A stretch of 64,000 nucleotides of DNA, taken from Trogon surrucura. Taxonomy: Eukaryota > Chordata > Aves > Trogoniformes > Trogonidae. Shown one piece after another: positions 11,657 through 26,600 of this stretch. Numbering within the stretch: position 1 is the stretch's first letter; each line of letters opens with the position of its first letter. Location: assembly GCA_020746105.1 (NCBI GenBank), contig CM036617.1, positions 178,402,412 to 178,466,411 on the forward strand, in the 5' to 3' direction. A program made the translations under genes and the position numbers. The notes beneath the pieces were generated by a model. That model had not been told where the DNA came from and made no database searches. It saw only the letters and a program-made list of their open reading frames with translations.

Positions 11657-14600
11657 CCTCTATCTTCCTAACTGCCAAATAAAGAAACTTCTCAGGGCTG
11701 GGATGTTTGGCATAGCAATAAATGTTTGAAAATTAAGACAACAATATATAATATAAGATATAAAATACTGAATACTTCCTAAGAATGGTAATAGTGGCAT
11801 GATAACAGACTATTTCCTTCCTCGTCATTGTAACAAAAGGAAAATATCAGCATATGTTGATTGTCCATTTTTACTTCCGATATATACAGTAAGATACAAT
11901 GTCAATTAGGTCTAATACATAGCACCATGCTGTCAAGCAAAAATTGGTAAATAATTAGTAGCTCTTAATGATATTTTCAGGGTAAATTTTTAATTATCTA
12001 GTTCATCCGACTGTAAGAACCAAAACAGCTTCTTGAGCCTAATGCATCTTTGCAAAATGCTTTGATGAATAATTTTACTCTATCTATAATCACTAGGAGA
12101 ACATTTTCACTGCCTTTTTATCCCCTTGGCTCATCATGTCATTATTTATCTGTTAGATTCCTGAGACGGCTCTTATGCTTTATCCTTGAAGAGCTAAAAA
12201 ACTTAGCATGCTGTGTCATTGCTAGCCATTTAAGCTCACATCCTCTCAGCTTTTAACTCCCATCAGTTTGCCAGGTGATTTTGAAAGTCAGGCAGCTTTA
12301 GGCACAGTGCCTACATGCACGATGACTGCAGGAAGGGGTAGCACAGCTCATGGGCACCGTTGCTTCCTCTGCTAACAACATGTTCATACATTCTATACAT
12401 ATAGAGAGACACTGATTTATAGGCGTCACTCATACCACATGGATAAATATCTTCAGGTAGGACATAAGTAGGTATGTATCAGTGAGTTTTCTTGTGAGTT
12501 TGTTTGGAAAGATACATTCTGCCTACTCTGGTGCCCCTCAACGGACCCACTATAATACACTGATATATATATATATATATAAAAATGTCACCTACAAATG
12601 GTCACCTACCATGATAGGATTTCTACAAAACAGAAGAGTAACATTTTGAGTTTTTTCAGATCCTGTGTGGCTTACAGATGGGACATGGTAAAGAAAAAAG
12701 CCAAGTTTTGCCTGTTGTGAACTCGCTAGTAGGCCAAAATCAAGTTCCAATTGCTTTGGTTGGCCTTGGGGAAAAAAACCCAAACTACAAAACAGTCCAT
12801 TTAGATTTACTGTACCATGACCATTTAAAAATTGTAAGCAAAATACTATCAACCTTTGCCCTGTCTGCCTGTTCAATTAGAGGTTAATGTTCGGTTTGGG
12901 GTTTTGGTGGTTTTTTTTCAAGTGAAGCAACTAAACCCAGGTATCTTGAAATAGAGCATACTTACTAAAACAATGATTTAATGATTCCATCAGTTCTACA
13001 TTGTGCTTCCCATAAGCGTGAGCTGAAACACAGCTGTAAGTTTACTATTTTGTATTAAATAAAAAGGAAAGATTAGATTTTTTTGTAGAGGAAAAGAGAA
13101 TTCGTGTCATAGTAATTCTCCTGCCTTGTCCTCTGATTCTTCTGTTAAGCAGGTCCCCTAATTATTACAGCTTCAAGGCATCTGCACATAATACAGAGTC
13201 TAGCTGAAACTCAAAGATTATTTATCCTTTTCTAAAAATACTATAAAACATTTGTTATTTTGTCTGAAAAAAGTAAAGCAGACAGCATTTAAACAAGGGG
13301 AAACATGCACCCAAAACAGCTGATTGCTGCAAGGAAGGTCCACAGTTTAGTTGGAAACTATTAATGTTTTATATTAAAACTTAAATCACTCTTAAGCTTT
13401 GAATTTGAACGTCAAAGTCTCTGACACAACAAACTTTTGCTGAGAAGGTAACAAGACCTCTGGCTAGCTGGGTTTATAGCAGTAAATGTACCAGGATCTC
13501 AGTCGGGGAGATAAGGAGACCTGCTTTAATAAATCACTGCCAAACAGCGGCTAATCACCCTGGATCTCTCTTCCGTATTCTGAAGCTCCCTCATCTCTGA
13601 TAAATGTCACCTTGAGTTAAAGCCAGAAAAGACCAAAAAAGCAGCCCTACTGCTTGGCTGAATCTGTGCACGAAACCAAAGAACAGGACCAAAAAGAAAA
13701 AAAAAAATTAAAAAACTCTCTATCAGCTAGAAAGCTTCAGGAAGACATAGCAACATATTGGTACATCTCATTTAGCCCACGAATTACTCCAGTTAGACTC
13801 CCAAGATTCAGAGGCAGGTCACTAACATAAAGATGAAAATGGCCCTAAACGGCTTTGCTGTATAGAGGGAAAAAAAAAAAACCCAACTCAAAACCAATCT
13901 ACCTCATTACAAAGAAATTCTTTCCCCACTTTCTACATCAATAGATGACGGTAACACCTAGGTTGGAGAGTAGACCAGCAAGTGAGAGATGAAATAAAAA
14001 TATAGCTGCAGAGAGAAAAAATATTTATTGCCTGTTGCGATTAATTAAGTCCCTGCCAACTTGGGAAACTCTGTCCCTGTCTCATGCTTCAGCCTTCTTG
14101 GTTATCACGTTTGTTACCACCCACTTTGCAAAGCTGAAGTCCTTTCTTTGAATGTTCCACACCAGCAGCATTTATCAGGATGTCAAAGGCTTCCTTCCAA
14201 ACTGTGTAACGACAACAGCCTTTTGCTGGTTTTTGTCATTCCTGGCCACTCTTCCCCTCTCCCAAGGTCCAGCCAGTGCTCATTACACAACTGCACCAGC
14301 AAGAACCCGTTGGCTGATATCAGTAGAAGAGGTTGAAAGATGGAAGAAGACAGGGCTATTGAAGCTATTGCCCTAGACAAACATACACAACCACGAAAGC
14401 ATATGTGAAAAGGAAGAACAATCATTTTCATAAAAAACGGTGGTGATAAATTTAAAAGAAGAGATCACTATGGGAAACTCTTATACTTAATTACTGAGTG
14501 ACTAGCAGAATCCAGTATCTATCAACAAGGAGAATCAGAGTTTATTTTGAATTATAGTCTATTCTAGAAAGGTGGAACTACAGGAAGGAGCTTGGCATCC

Positions 14601-17600
14601 TCTTCTTTGGTAAGATAGACAAACAAACAAAACCAACAGATGTTGAATTTATGAATGAAAGAAGCTGGAAAATGTGAAGAAAAACAAACTCAAAGAACAC
14701 AACTACTGAAGTATGGGAAAGCTGGTGAAACCTAAAAGACCCCCCAGGCAGTATAATGGAACTCGATACTGCTTCAGAAGGAAAAAAAAAAATGCAAGGA
14801 GAAAGGAATGACCAATGTGATTTCAAAGTTCGAAGGTTAAAAAAGTCCTTTCTTGTAAAAGCAAAACGGGGAGGAAACCAATTAATAATATGGCTTCTGC
14901 CAAGTCTTGCAGGCAAGAGATAACGGCTGAGAAGCATCATCATGAAGTAATGCTATTCAAATGGGAATACAGAAGGCTTTTATAAAAATATCAGAGGAAA
15001 AAACTAGCACTAGGGTGAGAAACCCATTAAGGGAAGGGGTCTGACTTTAAATTAGCGGTGACTCAGAAATAACTGAGGTGGTGGCTTTTTTGAAAGAATC
15101 CATCTTAAATGAGAAAAAAATTAAAACTCTAGGAAAAGTTTGACTTTAAAACCTTGCTTCACCAGTGATAATTTTTAAAAGAGTTTTCTAATATTTCTTT
15201 TAAAATTTACAGAAAAATAGCAGATGGAACAGCTTCACAGAGAAATAACAATACAATACTAGCTTTTAGGAAATGCAATTCTATATCTTCTTGTCCAACA
15301 AATTATTTTTGTCTCTGCCAAAAATAAGTCATTTAACAATACAAAAATGAAAATATACTGGGAAACTAAAAAACCCTTTCACTGTTTAACTAGTGGAAAA
15401 TTACAGGAATCTAAGCGTTAAAATGAAATGGTGTATAAATTTAAAGACTCTAACTTGTGACACACCTCAGATGTAATCATTTAATTTTTTATTAAGAACA
15501 GTTGCTGCCAGACCTTTTTGCAGAGCCTATGATATTGTATTCATGAGATTTTACTTTGATTAGAATATAAAGACGGCTGATTCTTAGGGCTTGTACAAAG
15601 TCCTGATGGCGATGACACATAGACTTTATTACAAATCGGCAGATAAGTATGTATCAGAGAATGTTGAAACTGCAGCACAAAGGAAAACTATCAGCACCTT
15701 TTTGCCACTATAGCATATCACTCTCAAGCACTATGCTGACAAATGTCTTTTTATTCCTGACACAATACAGCACTGATTTATTTAGATTTTATAGACTTTT
15801 CCTCCTTTATCACATTTATCTGGCTCAAGTTCTACACACTCGACAACTGCAGGTTAAATTCCACAGTCCATCCCAATTGCACTGAAAACACACCAATGCC
15901 TTCAGGTCATGTCTGGTTTTCCACACTCTGGGGATGAATGGAAATTAATGAAATGCTACTTATAATTGAGAGCATCTCAAAGGCTTCTTGAGTAACTATT
16001 TGGCTACATGTAGCAGCTGGCAAGAGCCGAAGCATAAAGCTCAGGGAGCCACACCACTTCTTTTGAGCTTCTAAAAGAAGCCATAGCATCCATGCCAAAA
16101 CCAGACACAATAGAAGTACTTGCATTTTATTTTTCAGTCAACAGCCCGTAAAATCATTTCAGAGTATCCCAGATGAGTTGGATAAGGATATTGCGAGGTC
16201 TTATTTTTCTGTCATACTAACCAGAACCAACGGGCATCCACACCGGTGTGCACACGGAACTTGCCGTGGTACAGATACTACTGAGAACAGCAGTCTCCAC
16301 AGTATCCTTTTGATACCTTTTACGCATAGTTTCAGCAGTCTCTTAAGAAGAACTTCAGGTGTTAGGCGAATATGATAATTCTTTGGTACATAATTAGTAA
16401 CACAGTTTGCATTTTTCTCATGATTCACTTATCCACTGTGTCCCTGGAAGCTTACTATTTCAAGTTCAGCCCAGCCAACAAGTCACTTTCTGAATGCCCT
16501 TTTAACACATACCCTTTCTGAGGAACTGTTTAGGAAAGTATTAAATCATTTTGAGAGCCCTCTGGCCAACTGTAAAGGAAATTTAGAGTGTGCTAACACA
16601 ACTCTTTTTGGGAAGTTTTTAACGGCAAACACACTATCGGATGTAAGGTATGCTCTGGAGACTCACAAGAAAGCCAGCATCAGGGGGGGCCCAGTGTAGG
16701 AGCTGTTCCATCTTTTTCTCTGGAACCAAGTATTAAAATGCATATAATAAATGTTAGGCTGATAAAAAATATTACAGACTCACAATATTCTCATGAGATG
16801 ATTCCAGCAAAAATACCTACATATCTACGAAAATCATAGTGGTTCAGTATACTGGTGTTTATTCTCGTAACAGGAATGGAAAAAGACAGGGAAGAAAAGT
16901 AAAATTCTTATCTAACTGAGTTTCCTTAAAGAGTGAAGTCTTTCTGTGACATGTATATTAATCCACAAATTTCTCCTGGGGGAATTCTCCAGGGTCAAAT
17001 GAAAACAGAAAGCAATTTGCAAAATCTACAACTTAACCATCTAGCTCTTGAGTCTAATCATGTATCATTCAGGAAAATCTGACAACACATTCAGCATAAT
17101 CTCTACATTATGGCACATTTTTGTGAATGATATTTTGGAAAATCATTCAAAGATAAAATAGAAGACAATTAACTGTGGAAGACTCAGTTGTTCTACATCA
17201 CTCAGGTGTATTTCTGTCTGCCTAAAAGATGAACGTGCCTAAACAATGAACGTGAAAAAATCTAGCACTATTCTCTGAAAATCTAGTTTTATTTAGTTTT
17301 GTTACCTCAGTAGGGCAAGTCATCCTGAAATTATTACTCTGCTTACAGTCCAAATTTTTTTTAATCAAAATGCTCTTACCTATTTTTCCTAAATTTTCCT
17401 ATTTTCTTTTTTTTGACCATATTTATTTCCTTATAGCTAGGCTTGGGTTTTAAAACACAAATTCTATAAATCCATGTGTGATATACTTAAGCTGGGTTCA
17501 CTCTTTCTAGTATTTATGTTGAGCTTTCGTCCCAATTTATCCTTCCAAAATACAACTGAGACACTAGGAACAGCAGAGAACTGCTACTCAAACAAGACAA

Positions 17601-20600
17601 GGTAGTTTCCATGAAAATGGTAGCATGAAAAGAAGCATTTTCTAGGAAATTAATCTGGACTCTTGATTAGTCTCAACTCAAATACATAAATTATCTTATA
17701 CAGAAATAACAACACTGTCCTTTGTTCTCTGCTGTATTATACAAATGAGTCTTAGCATGGCACTGATAATTAACCCCCATTTTTAAAACATTGGCCTAAA
17801 ACATCGCAGCTGACAGAGAGGGGGAAAAAGATGACTTCATCTTCTGTGTGTATTGTCCTTGAGGATGGGACTGGTGAGAGGTAGCTTTGGTTGTCCATGT
17901 ACTACAGCGCAGCCACTAGATTGTTTTATACCACACCTACTAAATTTTACAGGGACTCTTTGAAGGTTTAAGTGAATATCTGGATAAGTGTCATAATGAT
18001 TTTTCCTCTAGCAGTACCCACTGTATGGGCGCTGATGGAAGGGAACATGGCAGAAGCTGGAAAGCAGGAGACACCCTTCAAAGCCAGCTTTATAAAGACT
18101 ATTCACCTTCTAGCAGCATTATCTGCAAAATTTCTGTGTGGTTTTGGGATGTGGTGAAGATGCTTGCAGCTTTAAGGTAAAAATGTCACATTTTTCAGTT
18201 CCCCCTTGTATCAGAGCCATGTGAAAGAAATGGGGCTCCTGTCAAGGAGATAGTTATGGCTCCCTTAGTAAGCACTACTGAAACCCAAAACAGACTGAGG
18301 ACCAATACTGCATGTAGCACTGCTGACCAGCTACTTTCAGAATTTATTGCTTTTGTGCTGAGTTATACCAAAGAGCTGCAGCAGTTCCAAGAATCTGACA
18401 AAACATCACCAAAGCAGCAATCCAAAATTAATAAACTATCTATCACGATTTTTCTGTGATGTAGGCTATTCTTACCGCCCACATTGGAAACCTGCAGAAA
18501 TTGAGTCAGAGTTCTTAGGGCTCACTTATCACTACTCAGCAATTTAGTGGCATGCTGGAATGACACTCACACACACAAGCTCAGTCTTCCTATTGCCAAT
18601 CCAATATAATCATTCCAAAAGACATATGATGGGTAATTTTATGGAAAATCATTGTTTAGGGGAAGTTGTTGAAAATCTAGTTAGGATGTTAGCTTCCATA
18701 ATTTATGTGGAAAGCTCTAAATTATCGTTGTCAACATATTTTGTTTTTAATAAACAAAAAAATATTTTTCCTACATGCTTTTCGACTGAGCTTATTCACT
18801 TTATATTCATCCATTTCTCAAGAGTATTGCTGGTATCATTCATTTAAATGATTAAAGAGAGAGAAAGAAAGACATACTAAATAGGGTATCATAAATTTCT
18901 TTCTATCCTGAGCAAAGGGAAAATACTTGCGAAATAGAGCAAATTTAGTTATGTTTCACACATCAGAAGACTTGGGTCATACGTGGCACACTAACACAAT
19001 TCTTTTTATGGAGGGGAAGGATTTTAACTCAAAATGGAAAAAGAATAACCTTAAAGAAACATGCTGATTCCTCTTTCAATGGCTTTGCTGTATAGAAACT
19101 GGTTTTCCTAAAAGGGAGCCATTCTAAAAATCCTTTGGAAGGTAACTTCTTCCACTAAGGAACTATCCCTGGATGACAGCATGTCAAGTCATGTTGTGGC
19201 TGATGTCACTACATAGAGGCTTGTCACTTCACTGCAGTGCTTCACTAGAATTTCTTTTATTTAAAACGAAAAAAAAACCCAGCAGATTTTTTTTTTCTTT
19301 AATTCTTCTAAACAATTTATGGTTCATCTTAACCTAAGAGCTAGCTGTCTAGCCATGTTCCTGGTACAGTCAATAGAGAGAAAAGCCTTCAGAGGCTGGT
19401 TCATGAGACATGAAGATTATTCACCCTTATTGATCACTTGCCTCTCACAAAGCATTACATGTCCTCCAGTCACCCCAGACACAGACTACTCATTAAATTC
19501 TGTCTACTTTGGTATCTGAATCTGGCAATACATATGTTACAGAAAGATCAAGGCTTGGTTTAAAAAAATAAAGTACAGCTTACCTTTATTCCTCATCTCT
19601 CGTTCCAAAAGTTCACAATCTCATTACTAGAATTGTGTGTGCATTTCTAGTTTGAATCAACTAATTTACAGATTTTAGGCACTGCCTGGCTATAAATATT
19701 AATCTGTTCTCTTACGAACAGTCAGAAAATGTGTAATATATAGCTTAACATTTTCTGTCTGCAGTTTCTTTTGCAGAAACTGCTTCAAATCCTATCCATC
19801 CAAAATATCTTAATTTCTCTTTTAAGTCAGTATAGCGAGTAGCTGATGAAAAAGTCGGATTTTATAATACAAAATACTCTAGATTACGGCAATAAGATTT
19901 ATTTCTCTTTGAGGAATGACAAAAACCTGTGCTGTCAATTATTACACTTCCCAGGGCAATGCAATTATTTCCAACGCTGCACAAGCTTTTGAACTGCAGT
20001 AAAGCAATTTTTGCTTTCGTGAATTTACCTAAACAACCGTTAATAGGGTTAGCAGCCATTTTACATTCTATTCTGCAGTATAAAATGAATCTAGAGCAAA
20101 ATGAAAAGGAATATAAGAGAAAGTTTAGCACATTGGAAATTAAAGCTGATGCACACAGTTAAGATATTAAAAACTTATTTGTTCAGGTAAATTGTAATTA
20201 GGCAAAGCTGTTTTTAAAATACTATTCAAGTGATCCACTAAGCAGGTTTGAATTATAACTACACTGTATCTTTTTGTAAAAATCTACTTCTCTAAAATGC
20301 ATTGAGAGTTCCACTCTTTAAGTTTATACATCTGATCCTGCTTAAACTGTTATGGTAATCTTTTGTTTAGAAAGGAAACCTTTGAAGACTTAATATTTTA
20401 ACAATTAGATACAGATGAGATTAGTGCTGTAACTTCAAAAGAAAACAAACTCCAAGCACATTGCTGCACCAAACATTTCCCCGTGTGGAGCCGAGGTTGT
20501 CACAAGGGGCTCAGGAGGGGCAGGAAACCTCCACAGCAGCACTGGGAGAACAGATCGAAGAGGGAGGATCATCTTTTCCTCTCTCCATCAGAAGAAGACA

Positions 20601-23600
20601 CAGAGGTGGCATCACTAAGATTTATAAGTAAAATGTTGATACAAGCAAACGGAGGGATTTTTTTTCAAAGAGAAAGGTTAACACACGTTGCACTCCACGG
20701 TGAGCGTCCTGCAGTGAGGGGCATTGTCTGCACGGGCTGGAAATTTTTCTGCCATGTTGTATCCTTCCCAGCTTCCCCTTTATGGTCTCTTCCTTTGAAC
20801 ACCATCTTTAGCTACCCTACAGGGTTGAAAGTCCATTTCTTCTTCCAGAAAATAAAAGGCTCCCATGTTTTTAACCTGCACAGCTTTAGATACATCCTTC
20901 TTTTAATTTTATTTAATCATGGATAAGGCATGACTAGCTTTTGGATGGATTCTGGCTGGATTCTTTTTTAGCCACTAATGATGAAATTACCTTGCGATGC
21001 AACTGCCAATCCAGAAAATGTATTGGCCATCACTGATTTCCTGCAGCCCAGGTCATAGTACAGTGCTGTTTTGCTCTAAGAGCAGCACATTGCAAGAGAA
21101 AGGGTCAAAACCTTGCAATTCTCCTCTTTTGCCCTGTGAGCAGCCCTAGAGGTCAAGCAGCAAGCACACATTTGCACCTTAAGATGCTAAGCTCTGTTTA
21201 AACTTATCCTCCCCTTCATCTACCTATTCTGTCCACCCGCTAACTCAGAGGAAGAGTGGGTATACAAAACAACACCAAGTAGCTTTTAGAGCAGATCATT
21301 TTACCACTTTCTCATTACATCTTGTGGGTACAAAAAAGTGCACCATGATGTGGCACTCTATTTTTTTCCTGTTTCTCATCTTTTTAGAGGTCTGCTGAAG
21401 CTGCCAAATCCAAATGTTCTTTAAAGTGAACTTACATGTAATAAATCCAAGGCAAAGGATTTTTATAGTGTTACAAATGAATTACTTTCTATGAAAGTGT
21501 AAACTGGAACATTCTTATAATTCATATGTTTTGGTTGCCAAACACGTGTATATATGTGTACCACAAACTACTTCAGTCTGGTAAGTCGCTACAAAAAAAC
21601 CAGTTCTCTAACAAATTACTTGAGTAAGAAACAAGAATATTTTACTCCACAATGAAGTAAGTCTCTCTGAGTTAATTTCGAACAAAAGATAATTTAGTAA
21701 CTACAAGCTGCTGCATCTCCAATATTAAATTATCTAAACCTCAATTTTTATATTCCGTTTCATGAAACATGTCTAAACTATGCCATGTTTGTTAATGTTA
21801 GAACTGTAATCTCAGTTGCACCTACTTTACAGGATATATCAGCATGATTTTTTTTAATAGTTTTAATAGCCATGAAGGAGAAAAAATTACGACGTTTCTT
21901 CCTCCAGCTATTAAACAAATGAAGACATTTTAAAGAACTTCATACGTGTCTTGACTTCAGGACTCAAATATGTATCACACAGGAGATTCAAGTTCTTTAA
22001 TTTTATATTCAAGCCTGAGGTATTTTGGGTAATGATTTAAATCTTGCTACCTATGTTTGATTCTAACACAAAGGAGGTAGTACATTAGTCGCTGCTAGTA
22101 ACAATGAAGTACAGTAGTGGACCAAAGTGCTGCTGCTGCTGAAACTGTAAGCTGTCGTAGGCAGTTGTTATTAAATACATTGGTACTCTCTTCAGAAGTA
22201 GATTACAATCAAAATGAATTATCCTCATTTTTCCTGAAGGGAAGTATTGGCAATCTGTTAATATACAAAAACATCCAACGTTACTTCAAATAACTCCAAA
22301 GTATCTAACTCAAACTTTGAGATAAGCACAAATAAAGAATGCAAATAGATTGCATGACCAGTACCTGGCTCCACACGATCCGGTCTGAAAAAGATTTGTG
22401 AGAATGTTAAGTGTGTCAGGACTAAAGAGCCAGCCAGCCTTTTGTTTAATGACCCTACAGCAAACTATATGCTTAGCTCATTCAGTATCACGTGAGAATG
22501 TGATTCCTTGTAAAAGTTAAAAAACCTATTCCCATGAATTCCTTTTCCGTATAAACTGATTAGTGATATTGTCCCTCTTCCTGCCACTTGACAAAAAGTG
22601 AAAAAGAGAAAACTTCATTTGTCATTCATTTCACATAATCACTTGCAGCTCTGTTTTAAAGTAAACATCTGCCATGCACTGCTCTTGCCTTTTCTGAATG
22701 TCATTTCCTTACGTAAGCTGGGTGCAAAGAAATGTGTCTGCAGACATGATGTTGCAGGATCATGACAGTTTAACATACTAATGACAGCATGCTAACAATG
22801 CAGTTTGTTTATATCACTGGTATTAATAAACTATCTGAATCTAAAACCACACAGCTGTTAAATGTTTCCATGTTTTCATTTGTGGTTCTATGGGCAATTT
22901 CTAGAGATTTTTAAAGCAACTACGGAAGGGGGCAACTTCACAAAATTCGATCGAAGTCCAGTTTCTCTGCTTACTCTATATTGCCTGAATCCTGTTTTAA
23001 AAGCACGACCAGAAACAAAGTCATACTAAATTAAAAAATCTTGTTTTCTAAATTAATAATGGTATACAAAAGTATATTACTAAAAATTCTATTTCTCATT
23101 ATGCTTCTGAAAATAAAGTATTCATCCTCAAAGGACCTGAATACTTAACAACATGACGAGCCAAAAAAACCAGAAGCGCTCCTTTTGACACAATTATTCT
23201 GTTCTTCATGCACAGATACACACATATTTATGCTTTAGGTACTTAAATTTAGTATCTATACTTTGCAGAAACAATATAAAAACTGAAACACATATTGAAA
23301 TAGATACTTCTGACCAGTAAGCTTCTCAATAGCCTAGCAGATGCCAAAATGAGGAAAGATTTACACCCGAGCTTATGAAAATGCAGGAAACATTTGAGAG
23401 TAATAAAAGTAAATGGTGGGAAATGTTAGCAGCAACAGCTGTGAAAAGAAATTATAGAAGATTAAAAGTATAAAAGAGAGCAACGGTAGTAAAAAACAGT
23501 TTAAAATTTAAATTGCTTTAAAGGGTGAAGTGTTGAATGTATGCCCATAGTGAATAGCTCAATACTGTGGCATACATGCTTCCTTTAACTACCCGTAGTA

Positions 23601-26600
23601 AATCCTGCTCTGCTACCAGAAGCACCAAATGGAACAGATAATAGTTGAAACATGGCAGAACAGAGATTACATCAGTAGCAAACTGCAGAGACATGGCAGA
23701 AAGCACGGTATTAGTACAGCGTTGAAATATACCTTACACAAAAACATCTGCACAGAAAGGCACAACATAAAGTATGTCTGTCCAGCAAATAATATCCCAA
23801 AGGGTTAAATTCCAAACAACATCAGCAATTTCAATGTTCTGCCAAGACTATACAGTACTAGAACAGGCATTATATTCTATTAGAATTTTAAGTTACTGTT
23901 CATGATGTCTCTCAGCCTTTTCTGATACTACCAACCCTACAAAACAGGGCTCCCAATTCAATAGCCCTTTAAACCCTGGAAAAGTTCCTTTTCCAAAAGC
24001 ACAATGTTCTAGCTTAAGGCTCATCTACTCAGACAAACACCAGAAGACTTACAGTCATTCATGCAGGAAGTTAGTTAATAAACTACTGGCAAAATCTGGA
24101 ATTATTTTATTATAATTATAATTAATAATGTATTATGGTGATTATGGTTTGGCTGAGAACAAACAGGCAAGCCTGAACTAGTCTGAGATAACTGCCAAAT
24201 CTTCTGCACATGTGACAGATGATGGAAGCATTTTAAAGACTCCCTGTGCACAAGAATTGTGCGTAATGGGGGCTCAGATCAAATGCAACAGCAAAATAGC
24301 TGAAACGGGTCATGACAAAAGCACACCAAGCAGCACAGGCTACCTTTAAACCTTTGGGTTTCATCTGAAGAAAAGGCGAAATGAAAAAGAATAGTACATT
24401 CAAGGGATGTGAGGGGGAAGTGACTGCACAACTTGTTTTGGCTGTTGACTGATGAAAGTGGAGGAAACCGTGGCTTTTGAAACAGTGCACTAAATTCAGC
24501 AGGTATAGGGTGTGGAAGGACAATGGTTAAAATCAGTGGAACTATATCCCCTTCTAAAACGGGTCCTTTAAACTTCCCTAACAGTTTTTATGGACAACAT
24601 AAGGTGGTTTGGAAACACTGTAGCTTACTTTTCAATAAACCTTATTCTTCCCAAGAACATTATTCATTTTGTGTGCTTACGTCTAATCTCTTTTGGCTCA
24701 TTTTACTTTGAAAAGGGTTTTGAACCCCAAGAATATTCCTCAAATACTCCCTCTAAGAGTCCCAGAAGGCAAATGCTAGAGTGTAGAGGAGGAAGACAGA
24801 ATGATAAATGAAAAGTAATATCATACCACTGAGAAGTCTCTCAACCACATCCCAAATTACACCCACTGCAGAGAATCGATCTTCTTCTCTAATTAATTTC
24901 TTATGGTATCTGAAGCAAGGTAAGTTGCAAAGAACAGGCATTTATAGGCCAAAAAAGATGCCGCCAGTGTCCCTTCAGACCTCCACTGAATCATTACAAT
25001 ACTTTCCCTAGAACAAGTAAAAATATGCTGTGTTCCTTTCTATACCAATGTCCTCTCCAGAGCAGTATGCAAGCAACACTTAAGCCTTGGTTTATGTTGC
25101 ATTCATGAAATTAACTTTTTATGAAGCTGTTCAAAAAGTAATTTGATATTATTATTTGGATGAGCTTTCTCAGGTTAGGTTTTCACATGGAGACACTTCG
25201 ATCCTTTGCTTTTTTTGGCAAGAGTTAGAGATGTAGGTGCTATCTGAAACCAGTTTAGAGTGGAATCAAACTGGGAATCAAACACTGGTTCCATGCCCTT
25301 TATTTCAATGGATTATTCCTGATTTATCCATGAAATGAGAATCAGTCTGAAAGTATACATTTATCAGAGATGGCATTACCTTTAGAGACATCATCACCTA
25401 TCTGAAGAATATTCTACTGCCAGCTCATGAAAATAAATTTTTTAATATATAAGCAGGAGTTGTAATTTAGGTTGTCAGAGAAAATCCAAGATCAGTTTTC
25501 ATGAAGAACATGGGGTTGCTGTCAGCAAAATTTGCTGATTCTAGTGATGGACAGAATACTGAAACTTCTCTCCTGCCTGCTAATGTTGATCAGATATTTG
25601 CAGCATATAATTTTCTGCCTGCACAGAGATGCCAGCAGAGTCTTTTACAATAGAAAGGCCAGGGCAAACCATGCCAATTATGAAAAAGGCTTGTACTAAT
25701 GATACCACAGAGAAAATGCATATGTCCTTCACATATCTACAGGGATGATAGAGAGAGAATAAACCTCTTTCATGGAAGTTCATCATACCAGTGGCAAGGC
25801 ATACCTTGGAACTCTGACACAAACCTTATTATTTTTTGTTCAGAGTAGAAGAAATAAGACCTAAAATGCTACGTGAGATGAGATGAAATATCATGTACCC
25901 ATGCTTTTGTGAAAGACCAAAACCTATCCTGCCAAACAAAGTGAGTCTCAGCAATTTCTGTATTGTTTTTCCACCTGATTCACTTATACACACACAAATA
26001 AATAAATCTATGTCAACAAAGCATGATTAAGTCTGTAAAAATCAAGCATTGAAAGGTCAGGAAATGCCAGAGTATCCATAATTTAAATCCCTCATGCCTG
26101 TGCATTATGATAAAGGTTTTAATTGCACGACAGCACATAGTATATTCCCTAACACCCTGTTTAGATGTTCCAGAAGAGCACAGGAGTCCAGCTTTCATTG
26201 TTTGGGGATGTAAGGGAAAGCAGTCATTACAAAGTAAATCCTACTTCACATCTGTAGGCTTTAAATTCAAAAATTACTTTGGGGTTTGTTCATGCAGTTT
26301 GCTAATGTCAAGAGGAGTTTTTAAATGCACAGTGAAGATGGAATATATGGAGATTTTAGTTGTTGAGATCAAATAAATGTTTCCTGAATGCACATGAATT
26401 TAATTTATTTTTAAAAGCCTTGTATCTTGCATAAAATTGGTCAACTTTTCACTTAAGACTCAAAATAATCTCCTGACAAATTTGCAGTCCCTTCTCCACA
26501 ATCTGACAAGCGATAGACTCAGAGATGAAAGACAGAAACAGCAGAGTAGTATTTAAGAAAATATTTGTAGCCAATCTGACAAAGTTGTATAAACAAACTA

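Noticed and set aside
19579-19622. Possible minus-strand exon ending in AAAG|GTAAGC with a short ELLEREMRNK reading
   Set aside because: The donor is good but the frame is open for only about 12 codons, the acceptor is weak, and it matches no NAV3 segment I know.
20483-20926. 147-codon plus-strand ORF
   Set aside because: No recognisable domain, Kozak support or splice structure; composition fits chance openness.
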